A DNA stretch of 64,000 bases from Phreatobacter sp. (GTDB lineage: Bacteria; Pseudomonadota; Alphaproteobacteria; Rhizobiales; Phreatobacteraceae): positions 62,001 through 126,000 of the forward strand of contig NZ_JAPZTZ010000029.1 in the NCBI RefSeq assembly GCF_027532945.1. The letters are read 5' to 3'. A program made the translations under genes and the position numbers. Each line of letters opens with the position of its first letter. The stretch's first letter is position 1. The notes under the pieces were generated by a model. The model saw nothing but the letters and a program-made list of their open reading frames with translations, was not told where the DNA came from and did no database searches. Of this stretch, positions 26,732 through 36,400 are shown piece after piece.

Positions 26732-28010
26732 GGCGCGTGACCTCGCGGGCCATGTCGCGCACGACCTCTTCCGGAGAGGCCTTCTGCTCGGCGATGCGGG
26801 CGAGGTTGTCGACCATGACCTGGGTGACACGCACCGAGTTCTGGCCGGGGAAGGCGTACCAAGGCACCATCAGGTGGACCTGCTTGGTGGCGGCGACGAA
26901 GAGCGGGTTCGCCTTGTAGAACTCGGCGAGATAGGACTGGTCGTCGATGGCGAGCTGGTTGCACGGCACATAGCCGGTGTTCTTCACCATCAGCGACGTG
27001 CCCTCGGCGGAGGTGGCGAACTTGATGAACTCCCAGGCCGCGTCCTGACGGGCGGGATCCTTGGCGGTCATCATGGCGCCAGCGCCACCGGTCGGCAGGC
27101 GACCCTTGACGGGATCGATCACCGGCAGGGTGGTGGTCTGCAGCTCGAAATTGTTGCCGACCATGCCGGAGATCTGGCGGACCTGGGCGGTGGTGCGGAA
27201 CATCATGCCCATCTTGCCGGCGCCGAAGGCCTGGAGATCGGCGGTCGCGGTGGCGGAGGCGCCGAAGTTCGGCATCTTGCCTTCCTTGACCATGCGATCG
27301 AGCAGGCGGACGGCGGCGATGCCCTCGGGACCGTCGAAAGCGACCTTGGTCTCGTCCTCGGTTAGCATGCGGCCGCCGAAGCCGTAGAGCAGGGCGGAGA
27401 ACATCCAGTCGTCGCCCGGCCAGCGGAAGAACATGCCGGTATTGCCGTCACCGAGGGCGGCGATCTTCGCCGAGAGGGCGATGACGTCGTCCCAGTTCTT
27501 CGGGAAGGCCTCGGCGCTGGAGCCGACCTTCTTGAGCAGGTCGACGTTCAGGTAGCTGATCGGGTTCGACGTGGCGAAGGCGAGGCCACACTGGACGCCG
27601 CCATGGAAGCCGAGGCCGAGGATCGGGCGCGAATAGCCGAGCTTGCCGAGATCGGACTCACGGTCGAGGAAAGGCTTGAGGTCGGCAGCAATGCCGCGCT
27701 CGGCGAAGAGACGCAGGCGGTTGAGGCCCTGGAACGAGACGTCCGGCAGGCCGCCGGTGGTTGCCTGGCGGAGGATGAGCTGGGCGCCGTCCTCGTAGTT
27801 CGGCGTGGGGTTCACATAGGTGACCTTCACGCGCGAGCTCTGCTTGTTGAAGGCCTCGGCGACGGCCTCCTGGGCGGCCTTGAAGATCGGCGGCATGGAA
27901 TAGTGCGCGACGACCTCGATGGTCTGGGCGCGCACGACATTGGGCATGGCGAGCGTGGCGGCACCGGCCATCAGGCCGAGCGTCGAGCGACGGGAGAGTT
28001 TCGTGGACAT
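26709..28010 (-). CDS. Carbohydrate-type ABC transporter substrate-binding protein (SBP family 1), copy 1
   Basis: This 433-residue periplasmic protein has a twin-arginine-like leader (KLSRRSTLGLMAGAATLA, cleavage after VVRAQ) and the family 1 pattern of UgpB/MalE-like proteins: FGAGKMGMMFRTTAQV, GRLPTGGAGAMM and the C-terminal VPWYAFPGQNSVRVTQVMVD. It is closely related to the protein at 28086-29360, with shared blocks along the whole length. It is the last gene of the operon and converges on the sigma-factor gene with a 23-base overlap. The likely ligand is glycerol-3-phosphate, a glycerophosphodiester or a sugar, judged only from neighbours. Confidence 0.87.
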   Translation of the reverse strand: MSTKLSRRSTLGLMAGAATLAMPNVVRAQTIEVVAHYSMPPIFKAAQEAVAEAFNKQSSRVKVTYVNPTPNYEDGAQLILRQATTGGLPDVSFQGLNRLRLFAERGIAADLKPFLDRESDLGKLGYSRPILGLGFHGGVQCGLAFATSNPISYLNVDLLKKVGSSAEAFPKNWDDVIALSAKIAALGDGNTGMFFRWPGDDWMFSALLYGFGGRMLTEDETKVAFDGPEGIAAVRLLDRMVKEGKMPNFGASATATADLQAFGAGKMGMMFRTTAQVRQISGMVGNNFELQTTTLPVIDPVKGRLPTGGAGAMMTAKDPARQDAAWEFIKFATSAEGTSLMVKNTGYVPCNQLAIDDQSYLAEFYKANPLFVAATKQVHLMVPWYAFPGQNSVRVTQVMVDNLARIAEQKASPEEVVRDMAREVTRLIPRRQG

Positions 28011-28045
28011 GACGACCTCGGTTCCGGGGCTTGTCGTGGGAGGAA

Positions 28046-28075
28046 CCCCGCCGGCCGGCCCCTCCGGCCGCGGGG
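28046..28075 (-). other. Stem-loop between the two binding-protein genes
   Basis: A GC-rich imperfect hairpin (CCCCGCCGGCCGG against CCGGCCGCGGGG, one bulge) lies in the 75-base gap between the tandem binding-protein genes. No T-run follows. It may protect or separate the two messages. Confidence 0.5.
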
Positions 28076-28085
28076 GTATGAAAGA

Positions 28086-29360
28086 TCAGACGCGTGGCAG
28101 CAGGCGGGTCACCTCGCGCGCCATGTCGGCGAGCGCGGTGTCGACGGAGGCCTTCTGCTCGACGACGCGGGTGACGTTGTCGGTGATGACGGAGGAGATG
28201 CGGACCCCGTTCGGGCCGGGGAAGGCGTACCAGGGCACCATGATCGGCATCTGGCGGACGCCGGTCATGAACAGGGGGTTGTCGCGGTAGAAATCACCGA
28301 GCCAGCGGGGGTCCTGCGCGGCGATGGCGTTCACCGGCACGTAGCCGGTACCCTTGACCATGATGGCGCAGCCCTCGGGGCCGGTGGCGAAGCGCAGGAA
28401 GCGGAAGGCGGCCTGCTGCTTTGCGGGATCGCGGGCGAGCACCATGCCGGCCGAGCCGCCGGTCGGCAGGCGGCCGCGGGCGGGTTCACCGAGCGGGAAC
28501 TCCCAGGTCACGAGGCGGAAGTTCTGCCCGAGGGCGTTCATCGCCTGCCGCAGGAAGGCGGTCGACCAGAAATACATGCCGACCTTGCCGGCGGCGAAGG
28601 CCTGGGCGCCGGCCTCGCCCGACAGGGCGGGCATGCCGCCCTCCCTGACCAGGCGCTCCAGCACCGTCAGCGAGGCGCGCCCTTCGCGGCCGGCGAAGCC
28701 GATCTCGCGCTCGGCCGCGTCCATCATCGTGCCGCCGAACCCGAAGAGCAACGCGGAATAGATCCAGTCGCCCTGCCAGCGGTAATAGGCGCCATGGATG
28801 CCGTCGCCCAGGGTGGAGATGCGGCGGGAGGCATCGACCACCTCGTCCCAGGTCGTGAGGCGCCGCTCGGGGTCGAGCCCGGCCCGGCGGAACAGGTCGG
28901 CATTGACGAAGACGATAGGATTGGAAGTGGCGAAGGCGAGGCCCACCTGAATGCCAGCTGCCTGACCGAGGCCGAGGATTTCCGGTGTGTAACCGAAGGA
29001 GGCGGCATCGCCTTCCGCCGCGAGCAGCGGCTTCAGATCGACCGCGAGGCCGCGCTCGGCGACGACGCGCAGGCGGTTCAGGCCCTGGAAGACGATGTCC
29101 GGCTGCCGGCCGGTGATGGCCTCGCGCAGGACGAGCTGGGTAGCGTCGTCATAGCTGGCGCTGGCCTGTCGCCAGGTGACCTTCACGTCGGGATGGGTGG
29201 CCATGAAGGCCGCGGCGATGCGGTCCTTCACATCCTTGAACACCGATGGCATGGCGTAATGCGCTTCGATCTCCACGGGCGCGGCACGGGCGACCGTGGG
29301 GGCGAGCACCATGGTGGCGCTTCCGGCGAGGGCCGCGCGGCGGGTCAGGCGGACGGTCAT
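28086..29360 (-). CDS. Carbohydrate-type ABC transporter substrate-binding protein (SBP family 1), copy 2
   Basis: This 424-residue paralogue of the preceding protein starts MTVRLTRRAALAGSATMVLA at ATG 29360, after a GGAGAG site. It carries VARAAPVEIEAHYAMPSVFK at the mature N-terminus, DIVFQGLNRLRVVAERGLAV, GRLPTGGSAGMVLARDPAKQ and VPWYAFPGPNGVRISSVITD. All of these have near-matching blocks in copy 1, so the pair arose by duplication. It is 35 bases downstream of the permease gene. Two binding proteins on one permease pair would widen the range of imported ligands. Confidence 0.87.
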   Translation of the reverse strand: MTVRLTRRAALAGSATMVLAPTVARAAPVEIEAHYAMPSVFKDVKDRIAAAFMATHPDVKVTWRQASASYDDATQLVLREAITGRQPDIVFQGLNRLRVVAERGLAVDLKPLLAAEGDAASFGYTPEILGLGQAAGIQVGLAFATSNPIVFVNADLFRRAGLDPERRLTTWDEVVDASRRISTLGDGIHGAYYRWQGDWIYSALLFGFGGTMMDAAEREIGFAGREGRASLTVLERLVREGGMPALSGEAGAQAFAAGKVGMYFWSTAFLRQAMNALGQNFRLVTWEFPLGEPARGRLPTGGSAGMVLARDPAKQQAAFRFLRFATGPEGCAIMVKGTGYVPVNAIAAQDPRWLGDFYRDNPLFMTGVRQMPIMVPWYAFPGPNGVRISSVITDNVTRVVEQKASVDTALADMAREVTRLLPRV

Positions 29361-29395
29361 GGCGCTCTCCGTCGGAACAGGGGATCCGTCCGGGC

Positions 29396-30244
29396 TCATC
29401 CCTTGAGCCCGGTCATGGTGATGCCTTCGATGAAGCGGCGCTGGGCGAGGAGGAAGGCGGCGACCAGCGGGATGGTGGTCAGCGTCGCGGCGGCCATGAG
29501 CGCGCCGAAATCGTCGCCGGCCTCCTCGGTGCGGAAATAGATGACGCCGAGCGCGGGGGTGGCGAGGTCGCCCTTCCCCGACACGGCGATGAGCGGCCAG
29601 AACAGGTCGTTCCAGTGGGCGACGACGGAGAAGATCGCGAAGGCGGTGGCGGCCGGCCAGGCATTCGGCACGATGATGCGCCAGACGATGGACCATTCGC
29701 CGAGGCCGTCCATGCGGGCCGCCTGGATCAGCTCGTCCGGCATGGCGCGGAAGAACTGGCGGAACATGAAGATGGCGAAGACCGAGATAGTGGAGGGCGC
29801 GATCAGCGCAGCATAGGTGTTGAGGACGCCGGTCTTGGCGAAGGCGATGTAGAGCGGGATCGCCGGTACATGGGCGGGGATCAGCAGGCCCAGCATGACA
29901 AAGGCGAAGAGCGTCTCGCGGCCGCGGAAGTTCAGCTTGGCGAGGGCGTAGCCGGCGGGCAGGGCGAAGGCGAGCTGGAAGACGAGGATGCCGGCGCAGA
30001 CGATGGCGCCGTTGAGCAGATAGCGGCCGATTGGCACCTCGCGGAAGACGCGGCCATAGTTCTTGTCGATGGCGAGTGTCTCGGGGATCAGCGACATGGA
30101 GGCGCGCCAGACCTCGTCCAGCGGCTTCAGCGACACCGACACCATCCAGATGTAGGGCATCAGGAAGAGCAGGCCGAGCAGCGACAGGATGGCGAGGCGC
30201 GGCAGGTCGGCGAGAAGGCTGCGGTCGTTCGAACCGGGGATCAT
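29396..30244 (-). CDS. ABC transporter permease (UgpE/MalG type)
   Basis: This 282-residue permease starts MIPGSNDRSLLADL at ATG 30244; the upstream in-frame extension overlaps the neighbour and is rejected. It has about six helices. YIWMVSVSLKPLDEVW follows helix 1 as in MalG-type permeases, and ELIQAARMDGLGEWSIVWRI is the EAA loop that contacts the ATPase. The C-terminus AAFLLAQRRFIEGITMTGLKG is the common G-type ending (Q-x-x-x-x-G-x-T-x-G-x-x-K). It lies 7 bases downstream of its partner permease. Confidence 0.93.
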   Translation of the reverse strand: MIPGSNDRSLLADLPRLAILSLLGLLFLMPYIWMVSVSLKPLDEVWRASMSLIPETLAIDKNYGRVFREVPIGRYLLNGAIVCAGILVFQLAFALPAGYALAKLNFRGRETLFAFVMLGLLIPAHVPAIPLYIAFAKTGVLNTYAALIAPSTISVFAIFMFRQFFRAMPDELIQAARMDGLGEWSIVWRIIVPNAWPAATAFAIFSVVAHWNDLFWPLIAVSGKGDLATPALGVIYFRTEEAGDDFGALMAAATLTTIPLVAAFLLAQRRFIEGITMTGLKG

Positions 30245-30251
30245 CGCCGCC

Positions 30252-31184
30252 TCACCCGTAATGGACGCGCCGGTCGATGAGGCGCGTCTGGAGCAGCATG
30301 AGAACGACCACCACGGCGAGGAACACCACTGTAATGGCGGCGGAATAGCCCATGCGGAAGAAGGTGAAGCCCTCCGTGTACATGGTGTAGAGCAGCACCT
30401 CGGAGGCCTTGTTCGGACCGCCCTGGGTGAGTGTCGCGACGATGTCGAAGACACGCAGCGAGCGGATCATGGTGATGGTCAGGACGAAGAGCGTGGTGGG
30501 GCCGAGCAGCGGCCAGGTCACCGTCCAGAAGCGCGACCAGCCCGACCGCACGCCATCCACCTCCGCCGCGGCATAGAGGTCGCGTGGGATCGCCGTCAGG
30601 CCGGCGAGGAACAGCACCATGTTGAAGCCGACCTGTTCCCACACGCCGATGATGGAGAGGGTCCACATGACGCTGTCGGAGGAGCCGAGCCAGTTCGGGC
30701 CGGCGACGCCGATGCTGCGCAACAGCGCGTTCACCGGGCCGATGGTCGGGTGGAACATGTACTGGAAGGCCGTCGCCATCGCGACCATCAGCGAGACGAC
30801 AGGCAGGAAGAACACGGCGCGGAAAAAGGTCCGCCCGCGCCGCCCGCCCTCGATGGCCAGCGCCAGGGCGAGGCCGCCGATCACAGAGGCCGGCGTCGTT
30901 ACCGCGACGAAGAAGGCGGTGTTGCGGAAGGAGGTGACGAAGCCGCGGTCCTCCATCAGCTCGGCGAAATTGGCGAGGCCGATGAAGCGCAGCGAGGTGG
31001 CGCCGAGCTCGTAGTCGGTGAAGGCGATGGCGACCACCGCGAGGGTCGGCACCAGCAGCATCAGGACGAAGGCGATGATGGCCGGGGCGGTGAGCAGCCA
31101 GGCGGCGATGGCCTCGCCGCGGCCGATGCGGTCCGCCTGAGGCGCCGTCGCCGCGAGGGCCGAGGGCAGCGCGAGGTCAGACAT
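30252..31184 (-). CDS. ABC transporter permease (UgpA/MalF type)
   Basis: This 310-residue permease has six hydrophobic helices. FTDYELGATSLRFIGLANFA is the MalF/UgpA periplasmic segment, and DLYAAAEVDGVRSGWSRFW is the EAA loop. The start at 31184 overlaps the end of the ATPase gene by eight bases, so translation is probably coupled. With the UgpE-like protein it makes the channel used by both binding proteins. Confidence 0.93.
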   Translation of the reverse strand: MSDLALPSALAATAPQADRIGRGEAIAAWLLTAPAIIAFVLMLLVPTLAVVAIAFTDYELGATSLRFIGLANFAELMEDRGFVTSFRNTAFFVAVTTPASVIGGLALALAIEGGRRGRTFFRAVFFLPVVSLMVAMATAFQYMFHPTIGPVNALLRSIGVAGPNWLGSSDSVMWTLSIIGVWEQVGFNMVLFLAGLTAIPRDLYAAAEVDGVRSGWSRFWTVTWPLLGPTTLFVLTITMIRSLRVFDIVATLTQGGPNKASEVLLYTMYTEGFTFFRMGYSAAITVVFLAVVVVLMLLQTRLIDRRVHYG

Positions 31185-32358
31185 AGCGCGGCACCCGCAC
31201 GACGGGCTGTGCGGGTTCCTGGACCTGCCGGGCTGCGGCGGCGCTGATCAGCCCGACACGATGTCCGCCTGCATCAAAGGCGAGGAGGCGGCCGGCGAGC
31301 GGGGCGACGCGGACGGTCTCGCGCGACGGCGCGGCCTCCCAGGCGGCGGGATCGAGGCGGATGATCAGCGGCGTGCCGTCCGTCTGCGTCTGGCCATAGA
31401 CCAGCACCTCGGCGCCGAGAAACTCGACGTGGCGCACGGTGACGGCGAGGCCCTCGGTGGCGAGGGCGAGATGCTCGGGGCGGATGCCGAGCTGAAGTGG
31501 CCCCGCGGCGCGCGGCGCAACCTCGTCCGTCGCCTGGCCTGCCAGGCTGATGCGGCCCTCGGCGCCCGCCTCGCCGGGCAGGATGTTGATGCGCGGCGAG
31601 CCGATGAACTTCGCCACGTCGATGGTCGACGGCTGCTCGTAGATCTCGCGCGGCGTGCCGAATTGCAGCACCACGCCGCCGAGCATGACCGCAACCCGGT
31701 CGGACATGGTCATGGCCTCGGCCTGGTCGTGCGTCACATAGACGGTCGTGACGCCGACGCGCCGGTGCAGATCGACGAGCTCCCGGCGCATGTCGTGGCG
31801 CAGGGCCGCATCGAGGTTCGACAGCGGCTCGTCCATCAGGAAGGCGCGGGGATGGCGGACGATGGCGCGGCCCAGCGCGACGCGCTGGCGCTGGCCGCCG
31901 GAGAGCTGGCCGGGGCGGCGCGCCATGAGATGGTCAATGGAGAGGAGCTTCGCCGCCTCCTCCACCTCGCGGCGGATGGCGGCGCGGCGCTCACCGGTGC
32001 CGGAGACGAGGCGACCGAGGAAGGGCGCCCGCTCCATCGCCGAAAGCCGCCGCATGACCAGCGGCAGGGCGATGTTCTGCTCGACCGTCATGTGCGGGTA
32101 GTGCGCGTCGTTCTGGAACACCATGGCGACGGCGCGGTCGGCGGCGCGCCGGCCGGTCACGTCGGCGCCGCCGATGACGACGCGGCCGCGGTCGGCGCTC
32201 TCGAGCCCGGCGATGATGCGCAGCAGGGTGGTCTTGCCGCAGCCCGAAGGACCGACCAGCGACACGAAGGCGCCGGGATCGAAGGCCAACGACACGCCCT
32301 TGAGGACGCGCGTCTCGCCAAACGCCTTTTCGATGCCGTCGAGACTGATGCCGGCCAT
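31177..32358 (-). CDS. ABC transporter ATPase (UgpC/MalK type)
   Basis: This 393-residue ATPase begins MAGISLDGIEKAFGETRVLK at ATG 32358. It has Walker A GPSGCGKTTLLRIIAGL, signature [15 protein letters not shown], Walker B FLMDEPLSNLD and VYVTHDQAEAMTMSDRVAV. After about residue 240 comes the MalK-type regulatory (TOBE) domain, with FIGSPRINILPG and LQLGIRPEHL. It is the first gene of a five-gene importer operon and diverges from the phosphodiesterase gene across a 180-base control region. Confidence 0.94.
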   Translation of the reverse strand: MAGISLDGIEKAFGETRVLKGVSLAFDPGAFVSLVGPSGCGKTTLLRIIAGLESADRGRVVIGGADVTGRRAADRAVAMVFQNDAHYPHMTVEQNIALPLVMRRLSAMERAPFLGRLVSGTGERRAAIRREVEEAAKLLSIDHLMARRPGQLSGGQRQRVALGRAIVRHPRAFLMDEPLSNLDAALRHDMRRELVDLHRRVGVTTVYVTHDQAEAMTMSDRVAVMLGGVVLQFGTPREIYEQPSTIDVAKFIGSPRINILPGEAGAEGRISLAGQATDEVAPRAAGPLQLGIRPEHLALATEGLAVTVRHVEFLGAEVLVYGQTQTDGTPLIIRLDPAAWEAAPSRETVRVAPLAGRLLAFDAGGHRVGLISAAAARQVQEPAQPVVRVPRYV

Positions 32359-32419
32359 GCCAACCCCGTGTGATGATCGGGCTGGCCTACGCTGCTTGAG
32401 CGACGAAACAGCAAAGAGC

Positions 32420-32462
32420 GGGTGACGGTTCACCGACGATTGGACGACGATTCGGTGACGGT
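32420..32462. promoter_or_regulatory. Repeated GGTGACGGT motif in divergent control region
   Basis: GGTGACGGT occurs at 32421-32429 and 32454-32462, 33 bases apart (about three helical turns), with an inverted CGGTGA half-site (TCACCG) at 32430-32435. This lies between the divergent UgpC-like and GpdQ-like genes. It is a candidate operator for a shared regulator that is not in the window. Confidence 0.35.
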
Positions 32463-32539
32463 CGCCGCCATGGCGGCTGTCGTCGCCGCGTCATGGGAGG
32501 CGCTTAGGCAGCCGGCGAACGAGGTCAGGACCCCACGCC

Positions 32540-33361
32540 ATGCTGCTTGCCCATCTCACCGATCTGCACATCCGCCCGCACGGGCTTCCCGCCTACCGCA
32601 TGGCGGAGACCAATATGCTGACCGAGCGGGCCATCGACGCGGTGCTGGCGCTCGATCCGCGGCCCGACGCTGTGCTCATCACCGGTGACCTCACCGACAA
32701 CGGCCTGCCGTCGGAATACGAGAACCTCAAGCGGATGCTCTCCCGCCTGCCGATGCCGGTCTGGCTGATCCCCGGCAACCACGACCGCCGCGAGAACCTC
32801 AAGGCGATGCTCAGCGACTTCCCCGGCCTGTCCGACCATCCGCATTTCGCCCAGTGGGCGACCGATCTCGGCCCGGTGCGCCTCATTGGCCTCGACACCG
32901 TCGTGCCTGGTTCCGGCGCGGGCAAGCTCTGCGCCGACCGGCTCGCCTGGCTCGAGGAGCAGCTTTCGGCCTCGACCAAGCCGACCATCGTCGCCATGCA
33001 TCATCCGGCCTTCATCTGCGGCATCCACCACATGGACCGCATCAGCCTGATCGAGGGCACGGCCGAGTTCGAGGCGATCATCCGCCGCCATCCCCAGGTC
33101 GTGCGGGTCCTGTCCGGCCATCATCACCGGCCGATCCAGGCGCTCTTTGCCGGCACGCTCGCGATGGTGGCGCCGTCCGTCGCCCACCAGGTGGTGCTCG
33201 ACCTGGTCGACCGGCCGCCGGCCCAGTTCAATCTCGAGCCGGCCGCCTTCCACCTGCACCTGTGGACAGAGGCCGCCGGCCTCGTGAGCCACACCGCCTA
33301 TGTCGAGAAGGCGCCGGGCCCCTATCCCTTCCTGCGCGACCCGGACTATCCGGGCGCCTGA
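32540..33361 (+). CDS. Metallophosphodiesterase, GpdQ/CpdA type
   Basis: This 273-residue binuclear metallophosphodiesterase has ligands that fall almost exactly where GpdQ of Enterobacter has them: D8 and H10 (LTDLH), D50 (TGD), N80 and H81 (GNHD), H154 (HHP), H194 and H196 (GHHH). GpdQ cleaves glycerophosphodiesters; CpdA cleaves cyclic AMP, and the family motifs are shared. The N-terminus MLLAHLTDLHIRP and the total length match GpdQ. Its divergent neighbour is a Ugp-like importer, which favours a glycerophosphodiester or related phosphodiester substrate. This is inference from context. There is no signal peptide, so it acts in the cytoplasm. Confidence 0.85.
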   Translation: MLLAHLTDLHIRPHGLPAYRMAETNMLTERAIDAVLALDPRPDAVLITGDLTDNGLPSEYENLKRMLSRLPMPVWLIPGNHDRRENLKAMLSDFPGLSDHPHFAQWATDLGPVRLIGLDTVVPGSGAGKLCADRLAWLEEQLSASTKPTIVAMHHPAFICGIHHMDRISLIEGTAEFEAIIRRHPQVVRVLSGHHHRPIQALFAGTLAMVAPSVAHQVVLDLVDRPPAQFNLEPAAFHLHLWTEAAGLVSHTAYVEKAPGPYPFLRDPDYPGA

Positions 33362-33370
33362 GATGCGGAC

Positions 33371-33408
33371 GGGCATCCGTGACGCGGTGGCGTCAACGGA
33401 TGCCCTTT
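33371..33408. terminator. Bidirectional terminator
   Basis: A long stem-loop lies between two convergent genes. The outer arms GGGCATCCGT and ACGGATGCCC and the inner arms GACGC and GCGTC pair perfectly around a GGTG loop, with one unpaired A. A short TTT follows on the plus strand. It is placed to end both the phosphodiesterase and RND-pump transcripts. Confidence 0.75.
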
Positions 33409-33451
33409 CCCGAGGCCGTGTTGACGGGCGGGATGCCCGCTGACGACCCCG

Positions 33452-36400
33452 CTATCCCTTGGCGTGGGTCGCGACCTCCCGGGGCGCATCGGCGCCAGTT
33501 CCCTGCGTCGTCTCCGCCTCCGGAGCCAGAGAGGTTGTGAGCCCCTGCGCCGCGGCGGGCGCCATCCCGGCGGTGCCGACATGCCCTTCGGCGTCGTCGG
33601 CCAGCCGCGCGTCATGCGCCGCCTTCTCCGCTGCCGCGCAGCCGAAGCGCTCGTAGAGGATCGGCAGCAGGACGAGGGTCAGCAGCGTCGCGGTGAACAG
33701 GCCACCGATGACCACGATGGCCAGCGGCTGCTGGATTTCGGCGCCGGGCCCGGTCGCGAAGAGGAAGGGCACCAGGCCGAGCGCGGCGATGGTGGCGGTG
33801 AGGGCCACCGGCCGCAGGCGCCGCCGCGCGCCTTCCAGTACCGACTCGCGGAAGGTGAGGGTCCCGCGCGCCACGACCTCGTTGATGTAGGAGACGAGGA
33901 CGACGCCGTTGAGCACGGCGATGCCGACCAGCGCAATGAAGCCGACCGAGGCGGGAACCGACAGGAACTCGCCCGAGGCCCAGAGCGCGACGATGCCGCC
34001 AATGCTGGCGAAAGGCACGATGCAGAAGACGAGCAGGGCCTGCCGCAGCGAGCCGAACGTCATGTAGAGCAGGAGGAAGATGACCCCGAGCGCAATGGGC
34101 ACGACGATGGCAAGGCGCGCCGAGGCGCGCTGCTGGTTCTCGAACTGGCCGCCCCAGTCCAGCGTGTAGGAGGCGGGCATCTGCACCGAGGCCGCCACCG
34201 CTGCCTCGGCATCGGCGACGAAGGAGACGAGGTCGCGACCGCGAACATTGGCGAGGACCGTGGCAAAGCGCTGGCCCTGCTCGCGGGTGACCTGGATCGG
34301 TCCATCCTCGAGGCGGATCTCGGCGACCTGGCCGAGCTCGACCGTGCCGCCCGTCGGGGTGACGAGCTGGACGCGCTCGAGATCGGCCGCGGATTCCCGC
34401 AAGGCCTGCTCGCCCCTGAGGACCAGCGGCGTTCGCACGGTACCCTCCAGCACGATCCCGAGCCGGCGGCCATCGACCCAGACGCGGATGGCCTCCTGCA
34501 CCTCGGTGGCGTTGAGGCCGAGCCGGCCTGCCTTCAGCCGGTCGATGCTGACGGTCAGGTACTTCATGCCGCCGTTGCGCATGGCGAAGACGTCCGCCGC
34601 GCCCGGCAATGCGCGGATCCGCGCCGCAGCCTCGGAGGCGATGCGGTTGAGCTCGTCGATATCGTCGCCGAAGACCTTGAGCACCACGTCGCCGCGGGCG
34701 CCGATGATCATCTCCTGCACGCGCATGTCGATCGGCTGGGCGAAGGCGTAGGAGATGCCGGGCATGGCGTCGAGAACCTGGCGGACCTCGCGCTGCAGCC
34801 AGGCCATGTCTGGACCACGCCAGCGCTCTTTCGGGGCCAGCGTCAGGAACATGTCGCTCTCGTTGAGGCCGACCGGGTCGAGGCCGAGTTCGTCGGCGCC
34901 GGCACGGGCCATGATGCGCCGGATCTCGGGGATCGCCGTCATCAACTCGCGCTGGATGCGCAGGTCCGTCTGGGCTGTTTCCTCCACCGAGATGGTCGGA
35001 TGCTTGCGGATCGTGATGATCGGCGTGCCCTCGTCCATGGTCGGCATGAAGGTGGCGCCGATGCGCGGATAGGCCCAGGCGGCGGCGCCAAGGCCAAGCG
35101 CCACGGCGACGAAGACCGGAAGCGGCTTGGCGATGACCCGCGCGATGAACGGGTCATAGACCGCGTGCATCTTGCGAATGAGCCAGGGCTCGTGGTGGAC
35201 GCCGGCCCGCAGCAGATAGGCCGACAGGACGGGCACGATGGTCAGCGACAGCACCAGCGCCGCGGCAAGCGCGAAGCCGATGGTCAGCGCAACGGGCCCG
35301 AACAAGCGGCCTTCCAGGCCCTCCAGCGCCAGAAGCGGCGTGAAGACGATGGCGATGATCAGGAAGCCGGTAAACAGCGGCGAAGCCACCTCGCGGGTCG
35401 CCTCCAGCGTGGCGTCGAGCCGGTCGCGGAAGCTCGGCTTGGACAGATGCGCGAGCCGGTGCTCGACGTTCTCCACCACGACCACTGCGAAATCGACCAA
35501 GAGGCCGATGGCGATGGCGAGGCCGCCGAGCGACATGATGTTCGCGGACAGGCCGTAGAGGCTCATGATGCCGAAGGTCGCCAGCACCGCCAACGGCAGG
35601 ATCAGCGAGACGACGACGGCGGCACGCAGGTTGCCGAGAAAGAGCAGCAGGATGATGACGACGAAGGCAATCGCCTCCAGCAGCACCTTCTGCACCGTCC
35701 ACACTGCCTTGGAGATGAGCTCCGAACGGTCGTAGAAGATCTCGACGCGGACGCCCTGGGGCAGCTGCGGCTTGATCGCCTCCAGCCGCGCCTTGACGCC
35801 GTCGACGACGGTACGGGCATTGGCGCCCCTGAGGCCGAGCACCAGGGCCCAGATTGCCTCGCCCTCGCCATTGGCGGTGACGACGCCGTTGCGCGGCAGC
35901 TCGCCGAAGCGGACATCGGCGATGTCGCCGACCCGCACGATGCCCGACGGCCGGGCGACGACAACGATCGCCCGGACATCCTCGAGCGTCCGGATGCGGC
36001 CCTCGGACCGGACGAGCAGCGCCTCCTCGCCATCGCGGACGCGGCCGGCGCCATCGTTTCGGTTATTCGCCTGCAGCGCCTGTTCGAGAATGGTGGTGGT
36101 GATGCCGCGGGCCGCCATGGCGGTTGGCGAGGGAACAACCTCGAAGGTGCGGACGAAGCCGCCGAGGACGTTGACGTCGGCAACGCCCGGCACACCGCGC
36201 AACGCCGGACGGATGGTCCAGTCCACAAGGCTGCGCTGCTCCTGCGTGCTCATGCCCTCGGCGACGAGGGTGAACATCAGCATTTCCGCCAGCGGCGTGA
36301 CGATGGGGGCGAGGCCTCCTTCGGTGCCGGACGGCAATTGATCGCGGACCTCCTGCAGCCGTTCGTTCACCTGGGCGCGGGCCCAGAAAATGTCGGTGCC

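Noticed and set aside
27603-29540. Long plus-strand frame across both tandem binding-protein genes
   Set aside because: Antisense shadow with no family pattern; it spans an intergenic hairpin and two well-supported minus-strand genes.
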